The notes under the pieces are model-generated. The model searched no databases, had not been told where the DNA came from, and saw only the letters and a list, made by a program, of their open reading frames with translations. From Flavobacteriales bacterium (GTDB taxonomy: Bacteria; Bacteroidota; Bacteroidia; Flavobacteriales; Schleiferiaceae): a DNA stretch of 64,000 bases. Position numbers and translations under genes: made by a program. Shown piece after piece: positions 49,701 through 59,688 of the stretch (its first letter is position 1; each line of letters starts with the position of its first letter). The DNA lies in NCBI GenBank assembly GCA_002707525.1, contig PAND01000026.1:36965-100964 (forward strand), in the 5' to 3' direction.

Positions 49701-52340
49701 AACCATATCAAATTGATTAGACTTTCTTTTCTGGTGCATGTTATACTTTGACGCAGCCTTTGCTTGACGTGGAGTAATACCTGTCCTTGAAGATAGTTTC
49801 ATTTCATGTTGTTGTAGTGACTGGTTGTTGTCTAAGTAAACAATGTGTATATGGGGCATTGTGTCTTTCATGCGTAGTGCCATAGTAGGTGAAGTGTACA
49901 TTACGGTCTTTGGTGCGTTGAGTTGTTCTTTGGTATAACCATAACAGTCTCCCCTTTCGTCCATCATCCAGTAAGGCATTTCATCATCCTTTACTAATTG
50001 CATAAAGGACTCCTTCGTGTGGTCTACAGAATCACGCATGGGTATTCTACTTGGGGGAGATTGTTGAGTTGTGTGCATTGGGCATATTTGATATCCTTGC
50101 TTTGCTAGTTTCTTTGCAACTTCACGGCGACCACTTCCCATCGGGCCTGCAAGTACGATGCTTGGTTGTTGGACAACACCACGAACTGATAATCCATGCT
50201 GTTTTGGATTAACCATCGGTTGAATAGGGAAACTTACGTTTGCTGCGGGTAAAACATCGACTTCTTGGTTTCTTGAGTTCTGCACGTCGGATAATCCGTC
50301 TTCCATATTTCCGATTGGTAAACGCTCAACATTAGGGTTGTAAACTTGAGAAAGAATCTGTCCGACCCTTTGGTATACTTCGTTTGCTGCGCTCAATCCG
50401 TAGTCTTCCCTTGAAGGTATAGAGTTGATATTGAGTTTAGCAGGGTGTGCAAATGATAGCGTGGCTGATGCTACAAACCCATCTGTTAGTGGCATCCTCA
50501 AGTATAGCCCCTGTCCATACGACATACGGAAGTTCGTCTTGAACTTGCCATCGTTTCCTTCCACCTTACGGGGGTCGTATTCTTCAAACAGCATTTCTGC
50601 GGTATCTGGGTCAATCGCTATTTCGTATGAAGCCATATAATTTACTGAATAGGGTATCTTGGGAGCAGGATTAGATATGATTTGGTTAGCCAACAAAGCC
50701 TCCACTTCTGCTATGTCTTCTTTGTTGCGCATTGTGATGAATGCTTCTCCGTAATCTCCTATCCTTAGAGTTCCTTCTTTCCTTGCCTCACCTGCGGCAC
50801 CCGTGAACATGTAAGGGTGATGAGCAGTTCTGTCCGCCATGTGGAATAGTTTTGATAGTATGTACATGTCTGATGCTATTACTTTGAATTCGTCATCTGT
50901 TATGTTTCGCCTACCAACATCTGATTCTAGCATTGCAGAAACTATGTCGATGATGTTTTGACTTGCCCCTATCTCTGGGCCAATTTCTTGTTTGAACATT
51001 TCTGCGCCTATGACCGAATGGTGTCTTCCATCTACCTTTTCTCTACGCTTTGCTATATCGTGATACAAACCAAGCATGAGTAGAACATCTGCTCTAGTCC
51101 ATCCTGCTTCGACTTCTGCAGACAAATAGTTTCTTAGTTTATTTCTATTATCTTTGCTAAGTCCTTCCCATGTGTACAGCCTATCTGTTCCATCTGCCTT
51201 CGGTAAGAAGTGGTACTTTGTCCACCAGTACACATACATGGTGTGTGCGAACTCGTCTCCGCCGTAATGAATCCAATCGTAGTCGAGGCCTTTCAGTTCA
51301 CCAAGGGCGGTTGAAATGTGCTTGTCGTCTAACGCTATCCGTTTGCTTACCCCTAAAGGGATACCACTACCCGGATTCTTTAGTGGTGTTTCTTTTTTGA
51401 TGTGAGAATGATATTTGATATTCAATATGTGGCCAAACCTTTTATTGATTTCTTCGACCCATTTTCTGGTTACCCTTTGACAGAACTTTTCATCGGTGAG
51501 TGGTTCACTTTTGTATTGCTCTTCAAGTTTGGTTAGCATTGTATCTAAGTCAGAAATGAATTTACCTTCATCCATTCGGAGGTAACTGTTCCTTCCTTTA
51601 TCTCCTTTGGTAGTTATTTCAAAGTGGTCTAAGCGATTGGCCATAATAGTGTAGTAATGGCGTATGTTCCACTTGTATGCGGCATCCAAATACCATTGAA
51701 TGTCGTCTGCACTACTGAATGAGGGTTCATCCTTTGACGGATGAGTATGATACATTACCTTAGCATTCTCAACGTGTTTGTTGATTTTTACGTAAGGCAT
51801 TATCAAAGAACCCTTACGATGGTATATTTCGTTTCCGACTACCCATCCGTATGACTCTCCTCTTCGTGTTACGAATGACCAGAGTTTGTCTCTAAATGCG
51901 GGGGAGTGAACTTCTTTGAAGGGATGAACACGAAACCATTTAGTTGGCTTCTTAACAGTCATCTTTTCTAACTCTTGTTCAAAGTCTTCTACTGTTGTTG
52001 GGTTTTGTAATGCTGTGTTTTTTGTAAATCTTCCCTGTACCAATGTCTGTACGCCTGTTGGTGGATTTGTGCGAACATACTCTATGTGTACTTTCTTTGT
52101 AGGGAACTCGACGCTGTGCTCTTCACCATCTACTTCAAAGACGGCGACTTTACCCAAGAATGGCTTCAATGCTTGTAATGCGTACTTCTTGTCTACTTTA
52201 TCTGCAAACAGTACCGACCATGTTTCTGTAGTAGAATCAAAGTTAGAAGATACTACATCAAATGAACCATAAACTTCTCCGGCCTTAGGGAACCCGAAGA
52301 CCATTTCAATTGTCTTCTGACTCGGTTCCATCGTCTTCAT
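46716..52340 (-). CDS. Giant multi-domain protein, likely polyprotein, 1874 aa
   Basis: Domains in order, with borders close to Asn-Pro motifs: unknown beta domain (1-110); JAMM/MPN (114-320; HTHP 198-201, S/D near 210-213); HD hydrolase (HD 427-428); unknown (558-710); guanylate-kinase-like with degenerate P-loop GPMGSGRR (712-896); C2HC zinc mini-domain (898-932); YbjQ-like (934-1055); MazG-like with EESGE and EISD (1064-1161); second HD (HD 1220-1221); basic domain with GLAAWRGGHRPG of a kind seen in giant viruses and large phages (1361-1517); unknown (1519-1723); ART-like with MYHGS (1725-1874). Numbering is from 52340; an ATG at 52331 has better ribosome-binding spacing. Virions may carry these enzymes after cleavage. 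Confidence 0.85.
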   Translation of the reverse strand: MKTMEPSQKTIEMVFGFPKAGEVYGSFDVVSSNFDSTTETWSVLFADKVDKKYALQALKPFLGKVAVFEVDGEEHSVEFPTKKVHIEYVRTNPPTGVQTLVQGRFTKNTALQNPTTVEDFEQELEKMTVKKPTKWFRVHPFKEVHSPAFRDKLWSFVTRRGESYGWVVGNEIYHRKGSLIMPYVKINKHVENAKVMYHTHPSKDEPSFSSADDIQWYLDAAYKWNIRHYYTIMANRLDHFEITTKGDKGRNSYLRMDEGKFISDLDTMLTKLEEQYKSEPLTDEKFCQRVTRKWVEEINKRFGHILNIKYHSHIKKETPLKNPGSGIPLGVSKRIALDDKHISTALGELKGLDYDWIHYGGDEFAHTMYVYWWTKYHFLPKADGTDRLYTWEGLSKDNRNKLRNYLSAEVEAGWTRADVLLMLGLYHDIAKRREKVDGRHHSVIGAEMFKQEIGPEIGASQNIIDIVSAMLESDVGRRNITDDEFKVIASDMYILSKLFHMADRTAHHPYMFTGAAGEARKEGTLRIGDYGEAFITMRNKEDIAEVEALLANQIISNPAPKIPYSVNYMASYEIAIDPDTAEMLFEEYDPRKVEGNDGKFKTNFRMSYGQGLYLRMPLTDGFVASATLSFAHPAKLNINSIPSREDYGLSAANEVYQRVGQILSQVYNPNVERLPIGNMEDGLSDVQNSRNQEVDVLPAANVSFPIQPMVNPKQHGLSVRGVVQQPSIVLAGPMGSGRREVAKKLAKQGYQICPMHTTQQSPPSRIPMRDSVDHTKESFMQLVKDDEMPYWMMDERGDCYGYTKEQLNAPKTVMYTSPTMALRMKDTMPHIHIVYLDNNQSLQQHEMKLSSRTGITPRQAKAASKYNMHQKRKSNQFDMVVPVDGDDFDSAAEILNNPSMWSETKKYHCPVCGVTGMETMDWHCKDQTPVINNPQYNIEGVQFFSTIPPQKYTNLGAVSAEIEVDRNIPEEIVGNVKDIFFGLIEDYEKKTDKRVALSMAFAIDELTQEVKKRGGNAVVGFTIETGGSLGLPIIEFNKTIPSVIIATGDAIKLKKPAKKLKRNPPESFENIISGIFEISEERKYTLFDRLIKLMEESGEIAEEVLIKEGFKPYKEAGKDGVEGEISDAIVVLLMAFERNGGTVEELQHLLDKSINKGGLKRNPHHCPIEAEARRAASDPSFIHHEWYVEHHLDYVMAIMKRMPKVMGNWDKQMVDMVWMHDYPKMMGKGNDLSVVLSLLEKHRGEDYAHQVVHQLHLMERVKKPDWNPLTEYSMVAANLSTADALAHYYGPFFQIYIDENPDISMEEIKKSNAAKLEKDKLKLRAGPMKDGLDSIKFQYKGRKVRVVGNEHIAEIIAKKNPSKTPEGRKIPKRYLKGLNKEEMAIAAKEIDKGYKYDIKDPKAYEYWKSDIKATARGYKTVPSKYKKKFIQMYGPLPEKGKFLTKIAKATGIKKSILQKVYNKGLAAWRGGHRPGVQQHQWAAGRVYSFVTLGNTVKKGNKKMPDHSLAIEAGIIKANPSKSNKPTLEEFRQWVDQVNMKNKELQAFLDSDWFGESGLTPAEARDKGINSGQDSFRAIMRMRKKLGLTGPKDYIKSGPLTTKKYYMIALKEWTGPDNSVAANKDRTDWGWMKSQNRFNGRASAFPYNAAQEKRKGPLVKKQKTQNKPSPKLLSLWVWGHDPWRWARKHGVANMPKCPDVPWVGMTEKRKYGKVPVLMSPKVKNNPMTGSEYRKNVKKALGKGMLTKNVMYHGSSVANIKKLNTNFNYLVGREVVFATPKYEYALAMAVESSNDDLDIGYINDEFTIAEMYEGAFDLLKQPSYIYQVPATGFHQHPRLPPMEYIIEASMPVVRAKRVPNTYKELKRLGTTFVPYR

Positions 52341-55300
52341 CCTCCTCTTCTGAGTCCTCTTCTAAGTCCCCGAATAGGCTAGGACCATACAGGCTTGAGA
52401 AAGCCGAGGTCAATGTAACACTTGAGGTCTGCGGTGAGAATGACTGTTTAATCATACTGATTTCTTCTTCTGTATATTCCAACTCTTTCTCTAACTGAGA
52501 TATTCTTCTGGCCTTTTCTAATGCTTCGTATTCCCACTTTGGCAATTTAGACTGCATGATTGCGTCAAGGTTTTGTGGTCCTTGCTTTTGTTCTTCATCA
52601 TTGTAGTATTCTATGTAATTGCTTACCCGTTCTTCCCAGTCTGGTGTAACGAATGCAGGGTTGTTTTCTATGTTGTCATCTAAAACATTGACTAGTTTTC
52701 TTTTCTCTTCCTTAGTTAGTTTGGATTCTTTACTTGCATCTTTCATCTCTTCATCCATGCTTTCTATATTTTCAAACCATTTGTTGTAGAATTCCTTAGG
52801 CTCAAGTTCTTCGGTTGGCTTTCCAGCATCAAATGCTACTCGTATGCCCATTGCTAAATCTCTTGCTGCTTGGTCTGAGTCTTGATGATAGAGTGATTTT
52901 TCTATGTCATACCATGACTTTGGTGTTGTATACTCTTTCCTATACTTTGGCAATATCTTGGCAGCGTCTTGTCCTTCTCCGAAGTCGTCGTATATTGCGT
53001 GTGCGAATAATGTTTGTGAGAGGTTTGAAGCATCTAAGAATACGCTCTTGCCCCGTATGGTTGTTGGCTGATGCCCCGGACTATAGCCTTGCTTTCCTGC
53101 CCCAAAGAGATACATCTTTTGGTCGCCCGGTGGTTTATCAAAAGAATAAGCACGACGGTAAGCCAAGTCAAACTCGTCTTGAATTTTTAGGAACTTGTCA
53201 TCTGCGGGGGTGTGGCCATGTACCATTCTTTTAGGTTCATACCCATAGAACGCAGGATTGTTTAGTGCCTCAATTTGAGGGTAATCTCCTTTGAAGTCTA
53301 CTGAATATATTGGTAGTGGAAGTGTATAGTATTCGTACTGGAAGTACTTTGACTTGCTATTGATTTCGTCAATTACTGCGGCAGATATATCGAATGGTGT
53401 AAATGCGTAGTTCTTCGACTCAAGCATTTTCATTAGTTTTTGTCTGTTAGATGTTTTGAGTCTATAGGCATCTACCACTATTTTTCTATGCTCTCTCATC
53501 ATCTTAATGAATTTCTTTCTATGCTGTGTAAATGCCTTCTTGTCTTTCTTTTTCCATGCTTTGTGTAAATTTTCTGACATGTCTAATAATGGCTTTTGAG
53601 GCACTGTTCTAACACATTCAAACCCATACTGTTCTACAATAACGTGCCAATCAATATTATATCCTAGGCTACAAAACGCCATAGTGTTTAGGTCTGCTGG
53701 ACTCATAAAACCTAACTCTGTTTTGAATAACTTGCTGTACGGGTGCGTGTGGAACATAAAATCACAACCCACTACATCTCTATGCATTTCCATATTGACT
53801 GCTCCCCTTACGTGGGAACTTCCGTAATGTATCTCATTATTCTTGACGAATCCAATAAATTCCCTTCTTCTATCCATCAACCCGTAGAGTTTTCTCCACA
53901 TATCAATAGGTGCTTGAAACTTATTATTGCGGTGTACCTTGCCGACAAAGGAACGTGTAACTAGTTGCTCTATTTCTAACTTGACGGGAATCATTTGCTT
54001 ATCTGCAGTTCTTGGAGAAAGCACCAGTTCTTGTTCAAACTTCTCTAGCATGTCGGTTGGTAATTGAAGATGTTTAGGTTCTGGTGCAGGATTTGGTCTT
54101 GCCCCAATCTTGAATCCTCCTGCCATTTCTCCTTGTTCGTGAGATACATCAAGATTGTTTAGTGCGTTCTTATCATCTCGGATGTTTACTATCCTTGAAC
54201 TTCGCATCCTTCTTGAGTAGACTGGTTTATCTACTAACTCTACTCTTGTCTTTGCTCGTGCTCCCTTACCGCTTGCTTGCTTTCTATAGATTGAAAAGGT
54301 GGCCTTTCTTTCTGGTAGCAGTGTTTCGTATTGCACTTCTACTACAGTAGTAGGTTCAACAAAAATTACATCCTCTAAGCCTGTAGTGTTTTCTTCTTCA
54401 GTGGCTTTGTCTACAGTTTGCTGTACGGGGATAACGTTTGCATTATCTTCTCCCAATACTTGTTCAGTTAATCGCATACGTTCTTCATCTGTTAATCCAG
54501 TGGTTCCTACTCGGCCTAGGCTTATGTAAGTAGTTCCATACTTAGGTCTTCTCTTGGTTACTGCAACATATGCTGAACCAATTCCTTTACCATCTATCCA
54601 TCGCTTACTTGTTTTGTCAATGCCGATGATTACACCGTCTACAGTGAACTTGCGCTTAACTTTAACACGGCGGTCTTTTGTATATACGACCATACCTTCG
54701 TGTCCATCTGCTACAGTTATCTGTTCCCAAAGGCTATCAAAGCGTTGGTTGAAGGGTGCCACAAGATGATGATACTCTACTGCGAATATCCTGAATGTGT
54801 TAAATTCTTTTAACAAATTGTGCTTTTCAGGGTAGTTCATTTCCGGTGCAAACTCTTTTCCATCTATTTTAATCAAATCGTGGGAAGCAAATCTAAGTTT
54901 GCTAAACATTTTAGCGTTTTGTCGGGCTCGACCCTTACCGTACTCACCCTTTGCAGACTCCTCGGTTGCTTCTCCCCCAGTAGGGGTAGTTTCTTTTCTG
55001 TTGATTACAGAGGTGACTCCTGCCGGACCAGATACTTTTCCAAAGTCGTCGTATGATACAAGTTCTCCTGTAATTACTGCGTCACGTAATTTACCCTGCT
55101 TACAGGTGCGTTCAAACTCTCTTGTAATGTGGTTGTCCCACATTACGATTCCTCCGCTTGTAACCAATACAGTATTGACTTCTTCAACTGTTGCGGTTCT
55201 CTTGCCCCTTCGGTCAAGTCTTGTAGTGCGTGTTGATATACGCTTGCCTCCAAGTTTGAATCCTCCTGTTGCTCTATAGTGTAATACTCCTAGCCATCCG

Positions 55301-56787
55301 TCTAACTTCGGTGTAACAATTAATTCTGATTCTTCTGCTAAGTCTGCTCTTGCAGTGGGGAAATCATATTCGTGGAACTTTGTTCCTTTCTTCCACTTTT
55401 CTGCTAGAATTGTAGTTTCAAAGGACTCTTCTTTGTCTTCTGACCTCATACATGAAGGCTCAGAGTCTATGGTTCCCTTGCTTTCATATCCCCTTCCTAT
55501 TTCCACATCAGCAAACCATTCATCTACAAGTAGTGAAAGGCTAGAAAATTCATTCATTACGTTTTCTGGATGAGCATCTACAACTGGGTCGAAGGTGGAT
55601 AGTTTGGCCAATGATACAGGTACTCTAACTAGTCCTGTACCCACATTGTCGGTAGGCCTGTATTGTGGTTTGTAATGCATACCAAAGAACATTCCTAGCA
55701 TAGAATTCTTGTCATTGACGCTTTCATCAATGAGTACTTTGTCTCTTACTTGCGCTTCTTCTATACTCTTTGGTCCTCTTCCTAATACAACATCTATACC
55801 CTTCGCTAAGTCTTCTTTGATGTATGTATTGACTTCTTGGAATGAAACTATATCTCCTAGATGTGCTGTACCGAACCATATTTGCCATTGGTTTCCAGTG
55901 AACATGATGATATAGGGTGCATCATCGTTTTCCAGTTTAGTACAAAATGCACGAACTATTGTTCTCATTCTCCTGTCAGACACATTGGCGGGATTATCTA
56001 AATCTATACACCCCATCTTCATATTCTGTCCTGTAATAGATGGTGTCCACCATAGAGCCCTAAATGATTCATTCCCCATCGACATGACATCTTTGTACTG
56101 ATTTTCTTTCATAAAAGACTCAATGTCTTGGTCTGTATCTACTGTATTTGTGGCTCCTTTGGGTCTAGTTACTAGTGTTGATTTGCGCTGCTCGGAAACC
56201 TTGGCGTTGAATGAAAAGTAAACGCTAGCAAGGGGATGATGCATGGTCTTTTCTAAGGTGAACCTGCCAACCTTTTTGAAATACTCTTTGCATTTATTTG
56301 ATGTAAAGATTGCATCGCTTAACGCTTTTTGATAAGCGGGTTCTTCTTGCTTCCTAGCAAACGATAAGGCCTTCCATGAACCTTGACTAAATCCTTCCGT
56401 CAAGGCGTATTCAAGAGCCCGTTCTTCTATTGTATATGGTGCGGGTTCCCATACTCTTCCTCGCTCTGAAGTTCCTAGTTCTCCGTATATCTCTTTTGCT
56501 CTATCAATTAGTACTTCTCTCATTTCTTCTAGCAAGTCTTTGTTAGATATGCCGTCTGATATGTCTAGTATCTGGTCTGATGTGCGTTGGTCTAGACTAT
56601 ACACTCCCAAAAACATTTGAGATGGAATGCCGCTTCCAGTTGGAGGGTAGTACCAGAATCTTTTGATTATTGTTTCTTTGCAGAAGAACTCAATGTCTTG
56701 TATTGATGGTGGGTAATTACCTTCTGCTTCTAGTACACGTACATACTTATCGAATTCACGAAAGACGTACTTGTAATCTCTATCCAT
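52306..56787 (-). CDS. AEP primase-polymerase / ATP-dependent DNA ligase / JAMM multi-domain protein, 1493 aa
   Basis: Residues about 110-410 hold an archaeo-eukaryotic primase fold like the LigD polymerase domain: CIDLDNP (D262, D264), MFTGNQWQIWFG and GLVRVPVSL. Residues about 480-760 are an ATP-dependent DNA ligase: KLDG (K494 nucleophile), ITGEL, HEGMVVY and VKVKRKF. Residues about 905-1170 carry a JAMM domain with HTHP (1013-1016) and SPAD. The rest is unassigned, with Asn-Pro at 899, 1177 and 1376 and a very acidic C-terminus. A primase-ligase fusion suits DNA repair (end joining) or replication initiation. The ATG at 56787 has no competing start. It overlaps the 1874-residue gene. Confidence 0.85.
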   Translation of the reverse strand: MDRDYKYVFREFDKYVRVLEAEGNYPPSIQDIEFFCKETIIKRFWYYPPTGSGIPSQMFLGVYSLDQRTSDQILDISDGISNKDLLEEMREVLIDRAKEIYGELGTSERGRVWEPAPYTIEERALEYALTEGFSQGSWKALSFARKQEEPAYQKALSDAIFTSNKCKEYFKKVGRFTLEKTMHHPLASVYFSFNAKVSEQRKSTLVTRPKGATNTVDTDQDIESFMKENQYKDVMSMGNESFRALWWTPSITGQNMKMGCIDLDNPANVSDRRMRTIVRAFCTKLENDDAPYIIMFTGNQWQIWFGTAHLGDIVSFQEVNTYIKEDLAKGIDVVLGRGPKSIEEAQVRDKVLIDESVNDKNSMLGMFFGMHYKPQYRPTDNVGTGLVRVPVSLAKLSTFDPVVDAHPENVMNEFSSLSLLVDEWFADVEIGRGYESKGTIDSEPSCMRSEDKEESFETTILAEKWKKGTKFHEYDFPTARADLAEESELIVTPKLDGWLGVLHYRATGGFKLGGKRISTRTTRLDRRGKRTATVEEVNTVLVTSGGIVMWDNHITREFERTCKQGKLRDAVITGELVSYDDFGKVSGPAGVTSVINRKETTPTGGEATEESAKGEYGKGRARQNAKMFSKLRFASHDLIKIDGKEFAPEMNYPEKHNLLKEFNTFRIFAVEYHHLVAPFNQRFDSLWEQITVADGHEGMVVYTKDRRVKVKRKFTVDGVIIGIDKTSKRWIDGKGIGSAYVAVTKRRPKYGTTYISLGRVGTTGLTDEERMRLTEQVLGEDNANVIPVQQTVDKATEEENTTGLEDVIFVEPTTVVEVQYETLLPERKATFSIYRKQASGKGARAKTRVELVDKPVYSRRMRSSRIVNIRDDKNALNNLDVSHEQGEMAGGFKIGARPNPAPEPKHLQLPTDMLEKFEQELVLSPRTADKQMIPVKLEIEQLVTRSFVGKVHRNNKFQAPIDMWRKLYGLMDRRREFIGFVKNNEIHYGSSHVRGAVNMEMHRDVVGCDFMFHTHPYSKLFKTELGFMSPADLNTMAFCSLGYNIDWHVIVEQYGFECVRTVPQKPLLDMSENLHKAWKKKDKKAFTQHRKKFIKMMREHRKIVVDAYRLKTSNRQKLMKMLESKNYAFTPFDISAAVIDEINSKSKYFQYEYYTLPLPIYSVDFKGDYPQIEALNNPAFYGYEPKRMVHGHTPADDKFLKIQDEFDLAYRRAYSFDKPPGDQKMYLFGAGKQGYSPGHQPTTIRGKSVFLDASNLSQTLFAHAIYDDFGEGQDAAKILPKYRKEYTTPKSWYDIEKSLYHQDSDQAARDLAMGIRVAFDAGKPTEELEPKEFYNKWFENIESMDEEMKDASKESKLTKEEKRKLVNVLDDNIENNPAFVTPDWEERVSNYIEYYNDEEQKQGPQNLDAIMQSKLPKWEYEALEKARRISQLEKELEYTEEEISMIKQSFSPQTSSVTLTSAFSSLYGPSLFGDLEEDSEEEDEDDGTESEDN

Positions 56788-56796
56788 GTAAACACC

Positions 56797-59688
56797 TCAT
56801 AGGTTTGGTCTTCGGACTATTTGCCCTTCTCTTAATAGATTAGGTGATGTGTCTGTTATGCGTGCAACTATTGGTTGCCCTGATTGGCTTCCTCTTGGTC
56901 CTCGCATTTGACTTCGCATCCTTTCTCTTGCTTCTTCATCGAATACCATTGCACTATACTCTCCACGTATGTTTCCGGGTATATCCACAAAAGAGCGCAT
57001 GATGTATAGTAATCTTTGGTAGGCGGGGAAGAACCTCCTTCCTAGAATTTTGTCTTTGGAATCTTGATGTAGCCTTTCTACAAAGTACTTCTGGAGTGTT
57101 CCAATATCTGTAATTAGATTTATCCTAATCATGTCAAACGCAGAAGCCAGTCTTGCTACGAATGTGAAGGAGTTGAAATAAGTACTTTCTAGGAAGTTCA
57201 TATATTCTACTAGCAGTTCACGCTGTTTTTCATCGTCTACTGCTTCTCCGTAAATCTCTGGGTCTTTGCGTAGGTTTGCCACAGTGAAGGTAGTTGCCCA
57301 ATGTTCTGGGATTAATGGGTATTGCATTGTAAGTTCTGAGCGATAATTGTCTACAGTATCTAACAATAAGTTCCACATTATGTGAGGTTTGAGGTTTTCA
57401 GTAGAAGCAATAGAAAGGGCTTGTTGTTTAACAAGCATCCACATGGTAGGAAGAATCTTGTCATTCTTTTTGTTTTTATTCTTACCGCCTTGCCCTTTGC
57501 GGTTTTTCTTACCTTTCTTTCCTGCTTGTCTTGCTGTCGCTGAAACGAATGCGTTCTGTTGTCTTGTGTATTCAATCATTATATCACGCAATAATGCGCT
57601 GTCTAACTTAAGGAAGATTACTTCAGGCTTTACACGTTGCAGTTCGTACTCTGGGTCTTCTCCTAAACCTGTAGGTGGTATGTACATCTCTTGTACTAGT
57701 ATGTTGCCTTTTGTTGGGAATGCGCCCTGCGTTAGAGTTGGTGAAAACTGTGATATTGAACTTGATAGCCATTGTACTTCTGCTCCTAGCAGGTCTTGAG
57801 AGTAAAACTGCTCCATTGACTCTGTACCGCTACGCATGTTAGCATATTGCGTTGCTAACTGTCCTAGCGCAACTTCAAGGCGTTGCTCAACAAGGAACTC
57901 TCCTATTGGCTTTGATGAGCCTCCGCCACTTCCACCACCTGAAACTGGGCTTCGTAGTCGTGGGTCTTTGTTCTTCCCTTGGAATTTACTGAACTTATTG
58001 AAACCAACAAAGTTAGACATGAGGGATGCGTATGTTTCAAAGGTCATGTATACGTCCATTACTATGCGCATGAATACTTTGTGGAGGTTGTCAATTTTGC
58101 CTCCTATATTTTTCTCACGCATATCTTCTCCTGACATTTCTGCGTTGGCTTCCTCATCGAAGATTCTGAAATCTCCAAGTTGTAACCAATTTGCTGTTAC
58201 TGGGTCTGCTTGTCCGCTTCTATCTGGGTTCAATGGGAAAATAATCTCTCCTCCTGCATCCCTGTAAAATCTAGATACCTGATATCTGCCTGCGTCTATG
58301 TTGTGTATGTAAAATACTTCATCCGAGTCAAATTCGTCTCGCAATGCAACTAATTCGTCATCTTGGTCGTCATCTGGTCCAACATCTATATCATCTACCA
58401 AAAGTTGGAAGGCATTTTGAGTTGGTTGAGTTAGTTTGACAGCAGTGCCTACCCCTACTGCTTCTCTTCCTTGATTTAGAAGTTCATTTATGAATGTCTC
58501 CCCTGCGCTATACATGTTGGTTCGTCTAGTTGCTAATTGTGCCGCTCTGAATATCTGAGAAGGCATTGTGACTCTTATGTTTGCTTCTGGGTAAGGGTTT
58601 TGCCTTTCGACGGCGATTGGTCCGTCGCAGGCAGTGATTATATCTTGTTCTGCTGGTGCTAGAGCGTTCGTGTTAATTGTTTGCTCAAGATACATTATGT
58701 AATCTGGGTGGGAACAAATATGCCTTGCCCATTCGTAAAATATCCTAGGCGCAGTTTCTATTTCATTGTTCAATAGTCCACTAGCAATGTTATTGATTCC
58801 GCATATAGGTTCGTACTCGGTTTGTATCTCCTGTGGCTCCCTGTGTTGATATTGGTAAAGGAATTGATATCTGTTTTCAGGCAAATTGTCTACTATGTCT
58901 TCTACACTGTGCTCTATTCTGCCGCCTACATACTTTGCTAATTTAGTCAAGTCGCCATTAACTAGCATAGTACCCATACTTGGTAAAAAGAATCTTAGTG
59001 CTTGAGTTCCCCCATGAAGTTGCTTGTTAGCCCAATGGGACATTCTGGGTGCTATTTCTGTCTTATCTTTTACTTGCTTTACTAATGAGTTTAGGTCATC
59101 ATTTGAATTGTACCCAAAAAAGCCATTGAGATTGTCTAAGAATGATTGCTCTTCTGCTAGTCTAAAACTTAGCCTATTTTGCCTTGATTCGGTAGGTAGT
59201 GGTGCGTTAGGTTCTCCGGGGTTGCCGTCGCCACCATATCGTGTTGTCTTGAATCTCATTATTGGTACTGTTCTGAATGCCTGATTACCTCTGGAAAGTA
59301 ATAGAGGAGACATCACTGTTTCTGTAGTTCCGTAATGATTTTCTATTTCTTCTATGTATTCTCGTAGTGTCTCTTCGTCTGCTCTAATCAACTCGTCCGC
59401 AGTGAAAGAAAATGGTGCATCAAGTACATCTAAGTGATGTGGGCCTAATACTTGACTTGTTGATAGCCTGTAATCTCCATATACATGGTAATGTACAATG
59501 TCGTCTAATGATAGTTGGCTACGGTCGTCAGAAGCATTAACTCCTGCGTAATCACGAAGCATTGTATAGTGGGCTAGAAAGTATTCTTCTAAGTTTTTTG
59601 CGGCTGCTATAGCCTTGGTCTTGCCCTCGCCTTCGGCTCCCTTGTTGGGCCCTGTGACGTGTCCCTGCGATTTGATTGCCATACTCAT
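56797..59688 (-). CDS. Large protein of unknown function, 963 aa
   Basis: No signal peptide, anchor or enzyme motif was recognised. The first 600 residues are mixed helix/strand with many acidic loops. About residues 715-740 are Lys/Gly/Asn-rich (GKKGKKNRKGQGG). Helical parts follow, ending in an Arg-rich tail (MRSQMRGPRGSQSGQ). The large size, position between membrane proteins and the ligase gene, and lack of the Asn-Pro pattern make a virion core or portal-like protein possible, but this is a guess. ATGA overlap with the gene before it. Confidence 0.5.
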   Translation of the reverse strand: MSMAIKSQGHVTGPNKGAEGEGKTKAIAAAKNLEEYFLAHYTMLRDYAGVNASDDRSQLSLDDIVHYHVYGDYRLSTSQVLGPHHLDVLDAPFSFTADELIRADEETLREYIEEIENHYGTTETVMSPLLLSRGNQAFRTVPIMRFKTTRYGGDGNPGEPNAPLPTESRQNRLSFRLAEEQSFLDNLNGFFGYNSNDDLNSLVKQVKDKTEIAPRMSHWANKQLHGGTQALRFFLPSMGTMLVNGDLTKLAKYVGGRIEHSVEDIVDNLPENRYQFLYQYQHREPQEIQTEYEPICGINNIASGLLNNEIETAPRIFYEWARHICSHPDYIMYLEQTINTNALAPAEQDIITACDGPIAVERQNPYPEANIRVTMPSQIFRAAQLATRRTNMYSAGETFINELLNQGREAVGVGTAVKLTQPTQNAFQLLVDDIDVGPDDDQDDELVALRDEFDSDEVFYIHNIDAGRYQVSRFYRDAGGEIIFPLNPDRSGQADPVTANWLQLGDFRIFDEEANAEMSGEDMREKNIGGKIDNLHKVFMRIVMDVYMTFETYASLMSNFVGFNKFSKFQGKNKDPRLRSPVSGGGSGGGSSKPIGEFLVEQRLEVALGQLATQYANMRSGTESMEQFYSQDLLGAEVQWLSSSISQFSPTLTQGAFPTKGNILVQEMYIPPTGLGEDPEYELQRVKPEVIFLKLDSALLRDIMIEYTRQQNAFVSATARQAGKKGKKNRKGQGGKNKNKKNDKILPTMWMLVKQQALSIASTENLKPHIMWNLLLDTVDNYRSELTMQYPLIPEHWATTFTVANLRKDPEIYGEAVDDEKQRELLVEYMNFLESTYFNSFTFVARLASAFDMIRINLITDIGTLQKYFVERLHQDSKDKILGRRFFPAYQRLLYIMRSFVDIPGNIRGEYSAMVFDEEARERMRSQMRGPRGSQSGQPIVARITDTSPNLLREGQIVRRPNL

